NCBI RefSeq assembly: GCF_008711175.1
Contig: NZ_VWNF01000003.1
Location: 23,520-87,519 of the forward strand
From: Nesterenkonia ebinurensis
Lineage (GTDB): Bacteria > Actinomycetota > Actinomycetes > Actinomycetales > Micrococcaceae
Direction of reading: 5' to 3'
Length of the DNA: 64,000 bases
Position 1 is the stretch's first letter. Every line of letters begins with the position of its first letter. Positions 19,936-28,047 of this stretch are shown piece by piece. The notes under the pieces were generated by a model that ran no database searches, was not told the origin of the DNA, and saw nothing but the letters and a program-made list of their open reading frames with translations. The position numbers and the translations under genes were made by a program.

Positions 19936-20883
19936 CTAGGACATCATCATCAGTCGGTGGGCCAGAGCGGCTGCGGCGTCGCGGAGCTCCGGAGGCTCGA
20001 GGATCTCGGTCTCAAGGTCCAGCATCGCAATGTGCAATGCCAGCCAGTCGAGGTCATCGGCTCCAGCAGTGAGAATGCACCAGCCTTCAGTGTCCTCTTC
20101 GATCCGAGCCATCCGTGGCGGCACCCTGCGGCGTACCTCCTCAGCCGGAGCGTGCAGCCGCACCCGGGCCAGGTGGCTGTAGGGCGAGGCGGTCACCGAC
20201 TCCTGGACATACTCCACCGGATCGGGGTGCTCCCGGGCGCGGAAGCGCCAGGTGGTGGCCACCACGCTCCTCATCCGATCCAGGCGGAAAGTCCGCCAGT
20301 CCTCCCGGTCCACGTCGTATGCCATCAGGTACCAATGCCAGCCAGCGGCGACCATCCGCACCGGCTCGACCCGCCGTTCCTGCTCCTGGGCCCCGTACCG
20401 GGTGTACAGGAAGCGAACACGGACCCGGTCGCGGCAGGCACGGGAGAGCACAGTGAGAATCTCGACATCGATCTCCTGGGTCCCGTCAAGGGTCTCTGTG
20501 GCCTCATAGACTGCGCGCACCCCGCCGCGCAGCCTGGGCGGCATCACCTGATCGAGCTTGGCCAGTGCACGTAAGGCGGCGTCCCCGATCCCGGAGATCG
20601 TCCCGCCTGCGGCCATCCGTAATGAGACTGCCGTGGCGGTGGCCTCCTCATCATCCAGCAGCAGGGGCGGAAGCTCCTTGCCTGCGCCCAGGCGGTACCC
20701 GCCGCCCACGCCCGGCACCGCATCCACCGGATACCCCAGACTGCGCAGCCGCTCGATATCGCGGCGCACCGAACGATCGGTGACACCCAGCTCAGCTGAC
20801 AATTCGACAGCCGTCCACATGGCGCGCCGCTGCAGCAGCGCCAGCAGACGGAGTACGCGTTCTGTGGTTCCTTCTGAGGGCAT
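19936..20883 (-). CDS. WYL-domain (YafY/DeoR-like) transcriptional regulator
   Basis: A 315-aa regulator. An N-terminal helix-turn-helix covers about residues 5-60 (ERVLRLLALLQRRAMWTA, ELGVTDRSVRRDIERLRSLGY). The WYL domain (about 140-215) includes RVRVRFLYTRYGAQEQERRVEP and WHWYLMAYDVDREDWRTFRLDRM; the usual WYL triplet is here WYL in GWHWYLMAYD. A C-terminal WCX domain follows. The gene is divergent from a small-protein gene across a CGGACA-N5-TGTCCG dyad, so autoregulation is likely. A decayed relative is at 44593. Confidence 0.9.
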   Translation of the reverse strand: MPSEGTTERVLRLLALLQRRAMWTAVELSAELGVTDRSVRRDIERLRSLGYPVDAVPGVGGGYRLGAGKELPPLLLDDEEATATAVSLRMAAGGTISGIGDAALRALAKLDQVMPPRLRGGVRAVYEATETLDGTQEIDVEILTVLSRACRDRVRVRFLYTRYGAQEQERRVEPVRMVAAGWHWYLMAYDVDREDWRTFRLDRMRSVVATTWRFRAREHPDPVEYVQESVTASPYSHLARVRLHAPAEEVRRRVPPRMARIEEDTEGWCILTAGADDLDWLALHIAMLDLETEILEPPELRDAAAALAHRLMMMS

Positions 20884-20905
20884 ACAGAGATTCTCGCACT
20901 CATCA

Positions 20906-20922
20906 CGGACATAAACTGTCCG
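20906..20922. promoter_or_regulatory. WYL operator, copy 1 (divergent)
   Basis: CGGACA-TAAAC-TGTCCG is a perfect 6-5-6 inverted repeat in a shared block CACGGACAT..CTGTCCG.TATTGCTGG. A sister copy precedes the gene at 44916 and a weaker one precedes 21329. It lies 23 bp upstream of the WYL gene start. Confidence 0.75.
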
Positions 20923-21049
20923 CTATTGCTGGGAACCTGTAGTCATGAGCAGCACATCTCAGGCCGCAACCAAGACGAGGGCCCCTGCCCCGCCCCATCA
21001 TCTACACCACTTTGTTCCCCACCCCCGTCTTCGGCTTGAGGAGAATGCC

Positions 21050-21271
21050 ATGTCTCCATCACCACCCTCAGGCCAGTACCGTTCAGCGCCACGCATCGCA
21101 CTGGCCCTATCCGAAGCCCTGTCCGCATGGGCGGAGGCCTCTGCACAGAGAAAGAGTTCTTCTCCCTCATGGCGCAATGAAACTCTGCGGGGCAGGGCCC
21201 AGCTGCGCAAGGCTGAAGGTAGGCGAGAGGCCGCAATCACCGAACGGCTGCTGATGCCCAGGCAGTTCTGA
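21050..21271 (+). CDS. Small basic protein, WYL-linked (family of 21050 and 44916)
   Basis: A 73-aa protein: a hydrophobic helix IALALSEALSAWAEASAQRK, then a long Arg/Lys/Glu-rich helix and REAAITERLL near the end. GAGGAG precedes ATG 21050 by about 7 nt; an in-frame ATG at 20945 is closer to the operator but has no ribosome site. The 77-aa product of 44916 has the same plan (LVLSLGRALVRWAEQQ .. EAAILQRL). No known function. Similar short proteins occur beside actinobacterial genes, but I cannot name a family. Confidence 0.7.
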   Translation: MSPSPPSGQYRSAPRIALALSEALSAWAEASAQRKSSSPSWRNETLRGRAQLRKAEGRREAAITERLLMPRQF

Positions 21272-21289
21272 GCCTCAGCTGAACAATCA

Positions 21290-21306
21290 CGGAAGACAAC
21301 TGTCCG
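21290..21306 (+). promoter_or_regulatory. WYL operator, degenerate copy before the DinB gene
   Basis: CGGAAG-ACAAC-TGTCCG followed by CTATCACTGAAA aligns with the two better copies at 20906 and 44876. The left arm is degenerate (GGAAG for GGACA). It lies 22 bp before ATG 21329, suggesting that the DinB-VOC pair has its own promoter under the same regulator. Confidence 0.6.
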
Positions 21307-21328
21307 CTATCACTGAAAGTATGATCCT

Positions 21329-21913
21329 ATGACGAACGAAACCTGGAACGAAGTTCTGCGAGACCAGATCGACTGGCACTGGAGGCATCAGCTGCGGCCG
21401 CGGCTGGAGGGACTCACCGACCAGGAGTATTTCTGGGAGCCGGCCCCGGGCTCCTGGAACGTGCGCCCTCATGGCATTAGCAACGCACCCATTCAGGCAG
21501 GTTCGGGAAGCATGATCATCGAATTCGCCGCTCCCCCGCCGGAACCGGAGCCCTTCACCACCATCGCCTGGCGGTTGGGGCATGTCATCGTCGGAGTCCT
21601 GGCGATGCGCAACGCCTCACATTTCGGACGTGCGGCCACCGACTACCGATCCTTCAACTATGCCGCCACCGCCTCCGAGGCTCTGGACCAGCTCGACGCC
21701 GAATACGCGACGTGGCTGACCGGCGTGGAGTCACTCGGCGAAGAAGGGCTGCACCGGCCCTGTGGAGAGGAACACTTCGAGGAGGACTCCATGGCCCGGC
21801 TGGTGCTCCATATCCACCGCGAACTGATCCATCATCTCTCTGAGGTCTGCCTGCTGCGTGACCTCTACCTGCACACCCACGGCACGTTCAACCAGGAGGA
21901 GGCACAGAAATGA
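21329..21913 (+). CDS. DinB/DUF664-like metal-binding protein
   Basis: A 194-aa four-helix-bundle protein: DWHWRHQLRPRLEGLTDQEYFWEPAPGSWNVR is the characteristic N-terminus (short: LTDQEYFWEPAPGSWNV). The three-His metal site is suggested by WRLGHVIVGVLAMRN, and HIHRELIHHLSEVCLLRDLY near the C-terminus. The family includes mycothiol-dependent isomerases and transferases; the reaction here is unknown. It overlaps the VOC gene by 4 nt. Confidence 0.85.
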   Translation: MTNETWNEVLRDQIDWHWRHQLRPRLEGLTDQEYFWEPAPGSWNVRPHGISNAPIQAGSGSMIIEFAAPPPEPEPFTTIAWRLGHVIVGVLAMRNASHFGRAATDYRSFNYAATASEALDQLDAEYATWLTGVESLGEEGLHRPCGEEHFEEDSMARLVLHIHRELIHHLSEVCLLRDLYLHTHGTFNQEEAQK

Positions 21914-22371
21914 GCCGCATGGTCCAGATCACGTTCGACGCCCATGACCCACAGGCACTTTCGACTTTCTGGGCTGAGGTGCTCGGCTATGTTCATCCGG
22001 CCCCACCCGGGGTGAAGCTGCAGCCAGGTGAAGACATCTGGTCAGCCTGGGACGAGTTCCTCGAAACATCCGGCGTGCCGGAGGAACAGCGCAACAGCGC
22101 CTCCGCCCTGGTAGATCCCGAAGGCAAAGGCCCGCGGCTCTTCTTCCAGAAGGTCCCGGAAGGCAAGACAGCTAAGAACCGCGTCCACCTGGATGTGCGC
22201 ACCGCCTCGGACCTGCACCACGAGGAACGGATGGCAGCACTGGAAAAAGAGTGCGACCGTCTGGTGTCCCTGGGCGCCACCCGTCTTGAGCGGCATGAGC
22301 CTCAGCCTCCGATGAGCACCGGGTTCATCATCATGGCCGACCCGGAAGACAATGAGTTCTGCCTGGATTAG
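21910..22371 (+). CDS. VOC/glyoxalase-like protein
   Basis: A 153-aa VOC protein of the Glyoxalase_6 type: MVQITFDAHDPQALSTFWAEVLGY, a middle FFQKVPEGKTAKNRVHLDV with a conserved His, and a closing GFIIMADPEDNEFCLD (short: MADPEDNEFCLD). It is translated after DinB through an ATGA overlap. The pairing WYL regulator, small protein, DinB, VOC recurs in reduced form at 44.6-45.6 kb. Confidence 0.86.
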   Translation: MSRMVQITFDAHDPQALSTFWAEVLGYVHPAPPGVKLQPGEDIWSAWDEFLETSGVPEEQRNSASALVDPEGKGPRLFFQKVPEGKTAKNRVHLDVRTASDLHHEERMAALEKECDRLVSLGATRLERHEPQPPMSTGFIIMADPEDNEFCLD

Positions 22372-22388
22372 AGGAGATAATCGGAACC

Positions 22389-22604
22389 ATGAGCACACCA
22401 GATATCCGCCCTGTGGGAGATCTTCCTGATTCGATGGGAAAGACAGCTCCCCGCGAGCTGAAGTACGCAGGCATCGATTCCCTGCAGAAGGCCAGCGAGC
22501 ACACCGAGAAAGAACTGCTGGCGATCCACGGCGTCGGCCCTAAGGCCATCCGGCTCATGAAAGCGGCGATGGCGGAGAAGGGCCTCAGCTTCCGCGAAAG
22601 CTGA
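22389..22604 (+). CDS. Small helix-hairpin-helix protein
   Basis: A 71-aa protein with LPDSMGKTAPRELKYAGI and ELLAIHGVGPKAIRLMKAAM; the GVGPKA hairpin is a standard HhH DNA-backbone contact as in Cdd1-like or RNA polymerase alpha-CTD-like small proteins. GGAG upstream of ATG 22389 gives a start. It lies 18 bp after the VOC gene and probably shares its transcript. Function unknown. Confidence 0.75.
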   Translation: MSTPDIRPVGDLPDSMGKTAPRELKYAGIDSLQKASEHTEKELLAIHGVGPKAIRLMKAAMAEKGLSFRES

Positions 22605-22669
22605 AGCCCCCGGCAGCTTGCCGACCGAAGCGGGCAAGCAGATGCCAGCCCGCACAGTGACAGGCAGGT

Positions 22670-22925
22670 TCACCGACGGTCGGGGTTCACCCAGTGGAGA
22701 CCTTTGAACCGGGCGAAGTCGCTGTCGAACGAGCAGATGCCGGTTCCGTGCTCGATGGCCAGCGCTGCGAGGTGGGCGTCTGTGACGAGGTTCCCGTGAA
22801 GGTTGCCATCAGGAACTGACCGAGAACGTCCCGGCGGCGGGGACCGGGTGCCGACAGCCATGCCTGGTGCGGCATCGAGCCAGTCGTTGATATGGCTCCA
22901 GGCAGCGCCACGCCCATCCCGATGG
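22670..22925 (-). pseudogene. Frameshifted remnant of a PIN-domain (VapC) toxin
   Basis: The C-terminal frame reads GNLVTDAHLAALAIEHGTGI and CSFDSDFARFKGLHWVNP to TGA at 22670, the usual end of actinobacterial VapC toxins. Upstream the matching sequence switches frame (RDVLGQFLMATFTG in one, DWLDAAPG in another), and the N-terminal half with the first catalytic Asp is gone. No antitoxin gene remains. The toxin is certainly inactive. Confidence 0.75.
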
Positions 22926-22973
22926 TGCACATGCCGCCGACAACATCGCCCGCCGCCAAGTAGCCATCAGTGC

Positions 22974-23002
22974 TTGACAATAATATTTTTCAATGTCAGG
23001 AT
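22974..23002 (+). promoter_or_regulatory. AT-rich leaderless promoter of the HTH gene
   Basis: TTGACA (22974-22979), 17 bp, CAGGAT (22997-23002), then 7 nt to ATG 23010. The spacer is strikingly AT-rich for this genome and TGACA/TGTCA arms (22975 and 22994) make an imperfect dyad covering the promoter, a likely autoregulatory site. Confidence 0.55.
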
Positions 23003-23009
23003 GCTGCGC

Positions 23010-23621
23010 ATGTTGGATGTGAGCGTGATTGACGATCCTGCCACGGCGTTGGTGGCCATCGACCCGGTGCGCAGCCGACTATTGTCGGAGATTCGCGAGC
23101 CGACCTCCGCTGCGACACTGGCTCAGCGCGTGGGCATGTCGCGCCAAAAAGTGAACTACCATCTGCGCGCCCTGGAGTCTCACGGCCTGGTAGAGGTAGT
23201 GGAGACCAAAAAGTGGGGCGGCCTCACTGAACGGCAACTGGTGACCACAGCAACCTCGTTCGTCGTTTCGCCCGGAGTTCTTGGCTCGGTCGCGGCCGAC
23301 CCCGAGCGGGAGCTGGACCGACTCTCGGCCAGTTACCTCATCGCGCTGGCCGCTCGGGCGGTGCGCGAGGTCGGCGATCTGTTCCGCCGTGCAGGTGAAG
23401 CAGGAAAACACCTGGCGACGTTGTCGGTGGATACAGTCGTGCGCTTTCGCTCCGCCAAGGATCGCGCCGCATTCAGCCGGGAGCTCACCGAGGAGATCAA
23501 CCGTCTGGTGGCGAAGTACCACGATGACTCCGCCCCCGGCGGGCGCTCACATCGGCTGATGCTGATGGCCCACCCACTCCCTGCACCGGGAGCCGAGAGA
23601 GCGCACCCAGAAACGAACTAG
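23010..23621 (+). CDS. ArsR-like HTH regulator with long C-terminal domain
   Basis: A 203-aa regulator: VIDDPATALVAIDPVRSRLL, then TLAQRVGMSRQKVNYHLRALESHGLVEVV as winged helix (short: GMSRQKVNYHLRALE). The C-terminal half (REVGDLFRRAGEAGKHLATL, FSRELTEEINRLVAKYHDD) is the effector domain common to actinobacterial regulators found beside SRPBCC genes. ATG 23010 fits both a leaderless start and AGGA 8 nt upstream; ATG 23001 is three codons longer. The next gene is such an SRPBCC. Confidence 0.85.
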   Translation: MLDVSVIDDPATALVAIDPVRSRLLSEIREPTSAATLAQRVGMSRQKVNYHLRALESHGLVEVVETKKWGGLTERQLVTTATSFVVSPGVLGSVAADPERELDRLSASYLIALAARAVREVGDLFRRAGEAGKHLATLSVDTVVRFRSAKDRAAFSRELTEEINRLVAKYHDDSAPGGRSHRLMLMAHPLPAPGAERAHPETN

Positions 23622-23659
23622 TACATAAAACAAGAAGAGTGAAGGGGAGCAGGGTAACC

Positions 23660-24553
23660 ATGCCGGTCGAAAAGAACGAGAACAATCAGCGACGCGTCCA
23701 AGCCGAGGTCGAAGTACCAGGCACACCGGAGGAGGTGTGGCAGGCGATCGCAACCGGTGAGGGCATCTCCTCATGGTTTGTCCCCACCCGCAGCGATGAA
23801 CGTGCAGGCGGTGAGGTGGTGAACAGTTTCGGACCCGGCATGGACTCGGTCGCGCATATCACCCACTGGGATCCGCCGACGAGGTATACAGCGGAGACTG
23901 CCCAGGAAGAACCTGTGGCAGAAGCTCCCGAAGGCCCGGGGACCATTGCCACTGAATGGATCGTCGAGGCCCGGGATGAGTCGACCTGCGTGGTGCGGGT
24001 GGTGCATCGCTGGTTTGCCGACTCCGACGACTGGGACGGAGAGTTCGAAGGCCACGCCTACGGATGGGCAGCCTCATACTTCCGCATGCTGCGCCTCTAC
24101 CTCGAGCATTTCGCGGGGCAGACATGCTCGGCCTTTGATCTTGCTGCCTTCAGCAAGACCAGCCCGCCGCAGACATGGGCCACACTGGTGGAGGCATTCA
24201 CTATTGATGAGTTCTCACGCAGGGTTGAATCGGTCCCTGGTGTCCCGGAACTCTCCGGTGTGCAGCAGAGCAAGGAGATCACCGACCCCACACTGCTCCG
24301 GGTGAGAGAAACCTCCCCCCTGGTCAAAGCCACCCTTGAAGGCATGGACGGGACGGTACCGGAACTGCTACTGCGCCTGGAGCGGCCAGCGCCGGGCTTC
24401 GCCCACCTGTTCATCATGCCGATGGGCGAGCAGACGATGGTCTCTTTCCGAGTATTCCTCTTCGGAGAAAAGGGCGCTTCGATCGCCTCGGATCTCGAAA
24501 GCGCCTGGAACGACTGGCTGACAGCACAGTTTCCGCAGGAGCAACCACACTGA
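23660..24553 (+). CDS. SRPBCC (AHSA1-like) protein, likely two START-like units
   Basis: A 297-aa protein. The N-terminal unit (about 10-150) has EVPGTPEEVWQAIATGEGISSWF, typical of AHSA1-type SRPBCC proteins, and HAYGWAASYFRMLRLYLEHF at its C-terminal helix. The second half shows VFLFGEKGASIASDLESAWNDW, which may be a degenerate copy. Start ATG 23660 with GGGGAG upstream, 39 nt after the regulator gene. The regulator-SRPBCC pairing is very common in this phylum; ligand unknown. Confidence 0.85.
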   Translation: MPVEKNENNQRRVQAEVEVPGTPEEVWQAIATGEGISSWFVPTRSDERAGGEVVNSFGPGMDSVAHITHWDPPTRYTAETAQEEPVAEAPEGPGTIATEWIVEARDESTCVVRVVHRWFADSDDWDGEFEGHAYGWAASYFRMLRLYLEHFAGQTCSAFDLAAFSKTSPPQTWATLVEAFTIDEFSRRVESVPGVPELSGVQQSKEITDPTLLRVRETSPLVKATLEGMDGTVPELLLRLERPAPGFAHLFIMPMGEQTMVSFRVFLFGEKGASIASDLESAWNDWLTAQFPQEQPH

Positions 24554-24564
24554 TCCCCAGGGCT

Positions 24565-24661
24565 GGTCCCGGTCAAGAGCATCGGTATCCCCCACCATCG
24601 CGTCGATCACCAGCCCACCCTGATACGGCCAGTCAGGATGGAACGGCAAAGTCAGGCTCAT
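24565..24661 (-). pseudogene. N-terminal scrap of a DUF3626-like gene
   Basis: From ATG 24661 the minus strand encodes SLTLPFHPDWPYQGGLVIDAM, which matches the start of the intact gene at 39297 (SLTVQFHPDWPFGGGLVIESM). After about 24 codons the similarity stops and the frame runs into the antisense of the SRPBCC gene. The rest of the gene is deleted. Confidence 0.7.
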
Positions 24662-24696
24662 ACCTATAGTCGAGGAGATTCTGGCCCCCTGCGGCT

Positions 24697-25857
24697 CTAG
24701 GCCGATTCCCGCGGCCAGACCACACGGCCGGAGCGGATGGTCGCCAGGACGTCCGCCAGCTGAGCAGGATTGTTCAGCTGCCTATGGTCGATCACCACCA
24801 GGTCCGCCGGCTCCCCCGCATCGAGTCGCCCTGAGCCGACGCTCAGGGCTTCCGCCGGCGCGGTGGTGAGCATGGTGAGCACATCGGCAACGCTCAGCCC
24901 GCAGGCATCCAAAGCCTCCAGCTCCCCACGAGTCCGGCGGTCGGTGAGATACCCCACGTCAGTGCCGAACAGAAGACGTCCTCCTGCTTCCAGGAAGACT
25001 CCCAAGGCGTGGTAGACAGGCTCCAGATAGCTGGGATCGCGGGTCACCGTCTGTGCGAACATCTCCAGAGTCGGCACCATCCACATACCTCGCCGGGCCG
25101 CCTCCTGCAGCAGCGGCTCGGTTCCCTCCGGAGCGTCGGGAACATGGGCGATGACGTCCACCCCCGCCTCTACTGCGATCCTCAGGCCCTCTCGATCCGA
25201 GGTGTGCGCGAAGACCAGCCGACCCTGTCGATGCGCCTCCTCCGCGGCGACGCGGGCGATCTCCAGAGGCATCGGCTTGATCCGATCAGGCTGCACATAC
25301 GAGCCGGTGAACAGTTTGGCGACCTCCGCACCGCGGCGCTGGGAACGGCCCATCGCCCGACGGGCAGCGCCCCGGCTGCTGGACTGCGGCAGCAGCGGCC
25401 GGATGTACCACGGCAGATCAGCGCGTACGTAGAAAGGCAGCCCGCGCGGCGGATACAGTCCCATCCCCGCGGTGAGCAGTCGCGGACCGACCAGTTCCCC
25501 GGAACTCACGCGGTGCTTCACCGCAACATGGTCACGTGGGTGGGAACCCAGGTCGACCGCACCGGTGAATCCTCGGACCAGGAACATATCGTCGAGCTCC
25601 TGCTGTAGACGACCGGCGGGCACCGTGGCTGCCCGCGCCCAGACACGCTCGGTCAGATGGACATGGCAGTTCCAGAAACCGGGGACGACGACGCGGCCTC
25701 CGGCGTCGTACTCCTCACCCCCCGCAGGTGCCGATCCCCGCTCGATCTGGGTGATCACTCCGGAGCGAATCCGGATCGTCACTCCGGGAAGCTGATCCGC
25801 ATCGGGTGCCGGAATGAGGGTGGCATCGGTGATGTCCAGATCTCCAAGTTCGCTCAT
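24697..25857 (-). CDS. Amidohydrolase-superfamily metal-dependent hydrolase
   Basis: A 386-aa protein. The first metal motif is NCHVHLTE (HxH, about residue 63), followed by a candidate carboxylated lysine (EVAKLFTG), His in VFAHTSDREGL and DVIAHVPD, and the terminal Asp in LLFGTDVGYLTD. It ends with the usual beta-sandwich strand LVVIDHRQL. The pattern fits imidazolonepropionase/prolidase-like amidohydrolases; the substrate is unknown. ATG 25857 overlaps the upstream cyclase-like gene by ATGA, so the two are coupled. Confidence 0.87.
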   Translation of the reverse strand: MSELGDLDITDATLIPAPDADQLPGVTIRIRSGVITQIERGSAPAGGEEYDAGGRVVVPGFWNCHVHLTERVWARAATVPAGRLQQELDDMFLVRGFTGAVDLGSHPRDHVAVKHRVSSGELVGPRLLTAGMGLYPPRGLPFYVRADLPWYIRPLLPQSSSRGAARRAMGRSQRRGAEVAKLFTGSYVQPDRIKPMPLEIARVAAEEAHRQGRLVFAHTSDREGLRIAVEAGVDVIAHVPDAPEGTEPLLQEAARRGMWMVPTLEMFAQTVTRDPSYLEPVYHALGVFLEAGGRLLFGTDVGYLTDRRTRGELEALDACGLSVADVLTMLTTAPAEALSVGSGRLDAGEPADLVVIDHRQLNNPAQLADVLATIRSGRVVWPRESA

Positions 25858-26822
25858 GGGCTCTCCCACCAATGCAGCACGCGCAGAGCCTTCAGTGTGA
25901 TCCAGCGTGAAGGTTGCCCGGCTCCTGGGTCCATCTGGAACCAGGAGCGCCCGCGATAGGTCTTGTCCAGGTGCCAGGTCCCCTCAGGCTGCTGGCGGGA
26001 GCGCACATACTCCACCGCATCGGCGAGTCTGGGATCAGGCAGCGTCCCCGCGAAGAGACTGGCCTCACGGAAATAGTCGAGGACACGCAGCAGGTCATAG
26101 CGCCAGCGGGATGGGTATCTGAAGTCGAGATACTCCTGGTCCACCAGTTCGCCTGTGCTGCGCCGGTGCATAAGCCCGCGGGTGAGCAGGTACTCCTCCC
26201 CCGCCGCCCGGGCCCCCCGCGAGTCTGCGGTGCCGCCGGTGGACCGTTCGAACTCAAGCAGGCCTTCGAGCACATTGATCGTGGAGTCGAAGGATGAGCG
26301 CACCGAACCGTTCTCCCGTTCGCAGTTCCAACCTCCGTCTTCCATACGCTGACTCACCAGCCTCTCAACGATAGGGGCGACGTCGACGCCGAAGTACGCC
26401 CCTTGGGCCACCGTACGGCCATTGATGCACTCCTCCACCTCGCCCTCCCAGTAGGGCTGGCCGTCGTGGTCCCAGCGGGAGTTCTCCCCGACCAGGGTCA
26501 CCGTGCGGCGAGCACTCGGTGACCCTGGGTCCAGTCCCAGCTCCCGCAGTTCGGTGAGTGCCCAGCTGGTGGCGGTCCAGGGCTGTCCCTCGGAACGCAT
26601 CTGCTCCCAGGCGAAGTCACTGGGCAGGTAAGCCCCGCCGGCCCATTGGCCGTCCTGATCCTGGAGGCTCAGCAGCCGAGCACCCCAGCCCTGGTCCTCC
26701 ACCTTCGATCGTTCAGCCCGCAATGCTGCTTGCGGGGAGCCCAGCAGGTCGCGCATCGTCTGCCAGCGGATAGCCGGGTCCCCTGCCATCAGCCAGTCGA
26801 TAGCTGTGCTCGTCGTATTCAT
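25854..26822 (-). CDS. Squalene-cyclase/prenyltransferase-like alpha-toroid protein
   Basis: A 322-aa protein of repeated alpha-hairpins with QW-like motifs: LQDQDGQWAGGAYLP, RMEDGGWNCERENG, RQQPEGTWHLDKTYRGRSWF. This resembles the toroid of terpene cyclases, but the catalytic DxDD and DCTAE motifs are not visible and it is half the usual length. Such short forms are common and uncharacterised. It precedes and overlaps the amidohydrolase. It starts at ATG 26822, 4 nt over the decayed zeta-toxin gene. Confidence 0.7.
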   Translation of the reverse strand: MNTTSTAIDWLMAGDPAIRWQTMRDLLGSPQAALRAERSKVEDQGWGARLLSLQDQDGQWAGGAYLPSDFAWEQMRSEGQPWTATSWALTELRELGLDPGSPSARRTVTLVGENSRWDHDGQPYWEGEVEECINGRTVAQGAYFGVDVAPIVERLVSQRMEDGGWNCERENGSVRSSFDSTINVLEGLLEFERSTGGTADSRGARAAGEEYLLTRGLMHRRSTGELVDQEYLDFRYPSRWRYDLLRVLDYFREASLFAGTLPDPRLADAVEYVRSRQQPEGTWHLDKTYRGRSWFQMDPGAGQPSRWITLKALRVLHWWESP

Positions 26823-27350
26823 AGAAGCTCCTCAGGTGTCCACTGCGGCCATTGGGCGTGACCGATAAGTACACTGCGCTCATAGGAGGCAACGTGCCGA
26901 TGAGGAGTTCGGGGATTGCTGTTGTCGTAGAAATCTGTCCAGTGCGCAATGCGCCGAGCTTCAACGACCAGTCGCCACAGTCTGGGGTATCTCTCCCTGA
27001 TCTTGGGCTCAGGCACGTTATGCCCACCGCGTCGAACTCGTTCTGAAACACGCTGTACCTTAAGGTCAACCGGCACCATGATCACATGGAGGTGCACCAA
27101 GAAACCCGCTTCGACAGACCTTTCCACCAAGTCCACCTTGCTGGGATGGCTGAACATTGTCTCCGTGATAAAGGAGCGCCTGCGCTCCTGGTGCCGATCA
27201 CGCTCTTGCAATGCCCCCTGAGAAGCGTCATACGCATGCTACGCCTGGGCTTCGGGCCACCGCTCCGCGGCAATAACGTTGGCGTTGATGAACGGCAATC
27301 CGGTCTCCGGCAAAAGGATGTTACGCCCTCGCGGCCCGCGAAAGTCACGC
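26819..27350 (-). pseudogene. Zeta-toxin-like P-loop kinase, broken
   Basis: The C-terminal part is intact: RRSFITETMFSHPSKVDLVE, HLHVIMVPVDLKVQRVSERV, GGHNVPEPKIRERYPRLW and YDNS. Upstream, PFINANVIAAERWPEAQA is followed by an in-frame TAG and HAYDASQGA. Further upstream the frame shifts, and only STFAGR-like residues remain of the P-loop. The gene is therefore a pseudogene with a stop, a frameshift and a missing ATP site. Standalone zeta-like kinases are common in actinobacteria. Confidence 0.8.
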
Positions 27351-27659
27351 CGGAAGTTCCTCGCCCCACTGCCTCAGCATCTCTAGGGCGGGGAGGACTG
27401 ACCGGCCACGCTCGGTGAGCTCATAGCTCGACACGGGGATTCCAGGGGCCCGCCGGGCAATGTCATGGGCGACCATCATTCTGAGCCGCTCTGTCAGCAG
27501 GTTCGTTGAGATGCCTTTGAGCGAGGTAGCAATCTCCGTAAACCTGAGCGGGCCTTTGGATAGTTGGTCGATGATCAGCAGTGTCCAGGGGCGCGCCAGT
27601 AACTCGGAAGCCCTGGCCAATCCCGATTCTTCGGCCAGCTTGTTCATGCGAATGCTCAT
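27345..27659 (-). CDS. HxlR-family winged-helix regulator
   Basis: A 104-aa HxlR regulator: ASELLARPWTLLIIDQLSKGPLRFTEIATSLKGIS (short: RPWTLLIIDQLSKGPLRF), NLLTERLRMMVAHDI and VSSYELTERGRSVLPAL. The canonical N-terminal Cys is absent. ATG 27659 overlaps the VOC stop by 1 nt (TGATG); GTG 27662 is a near alternative. It is the second gene of a VOC-hxlR operon with TTCAAT/ATTGAA dyads upstream. Confidence 0.88.
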   Translation of the reverse strand: MSIRMNKLAEESGLARASELLARPWTLLIIDQLSKGPLRFTEIATSLKGISTNLLTERLRMMVAHDIARRAPGIPVSSYELTERGRSVLPALEMLRQWGEELPA

Positions 27660-28024
27660 CACGCCGCCTGGGTCAGAAAGAGCGGAAAGCCATCCGGGTC
27701 CACAACGGCAGCGTCGCGTTCGCCCCAGGGCTGTTCGATGATCTCCTGAATCACCTCAGCGCCACCTTCGCGGAGTCTGACCAGCGATGCCTCAAGGTCA
27801 TCGACCGTGAAGTACACCTCCGTACGGCCATGCCGCGCTGCTGCACGGTCGTGTTCATCAACGCTTGTCGGGTGAAGCAACAGACGGATCCCGCCGGCCT
27901 CGAATTCCACGCGGCCATTCGTGACACCACTAGCGGTGATGCCGAGCGCACGTTCGTAGAAGCGCTGAGACGTCGCAGGATCCGACACATAAAGGACGAT
28001 CGAGCGAATGAGGGCTGTGCTCAT
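27659..28024 (-). CDS. VOC-family protein (resistance-protein-like)
   Basis: A 121-aa VOC protein: RSIVLYVSDPATSQRFYERALGI, GGIRLLLHPTSVDEHD, and the second unit TEVYFTVDDLEASLVRLREGGAEV ending DPDGFPLFLTQAA. This one-domain layout is shared with bleomycin-binding and glyoxalase-like proteins; both first-unit and last-unit ligands differ from classical glyoxalase I, so catalysis is uncertain. ATG 28024 is used; GTG 28039 is possible. It leads the operon with HxlR. Confidence 0.82.
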   Translation of the reverse strand: MSTALIRSIVLYVSDPATSQRFYERALGITASGVTNGRVEFEAGGIRLLLHPTSVDEHDRAAARHGRTEVYFTVDDLEASLVRLREGGAEVIQEIIEQPWGERDAAVVDPDGFPLFLTQAA

Positions 28025-28047
28025 GGCAATCACTTTCACTTTATTTT

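Noticed and set aside
20945..21049. Upstream extension of the small protein to ATG 20945
   Set aside because: No ribosome site and no similarity to the paralogue; GAGGAG before 21050 is much better.
24368..24564. Continuation of the DUF3626 scrap as a 97-aa protein
   Set aside because: Beyond about 24 codons the sequence is only the antisense of the SRPBCC gene.
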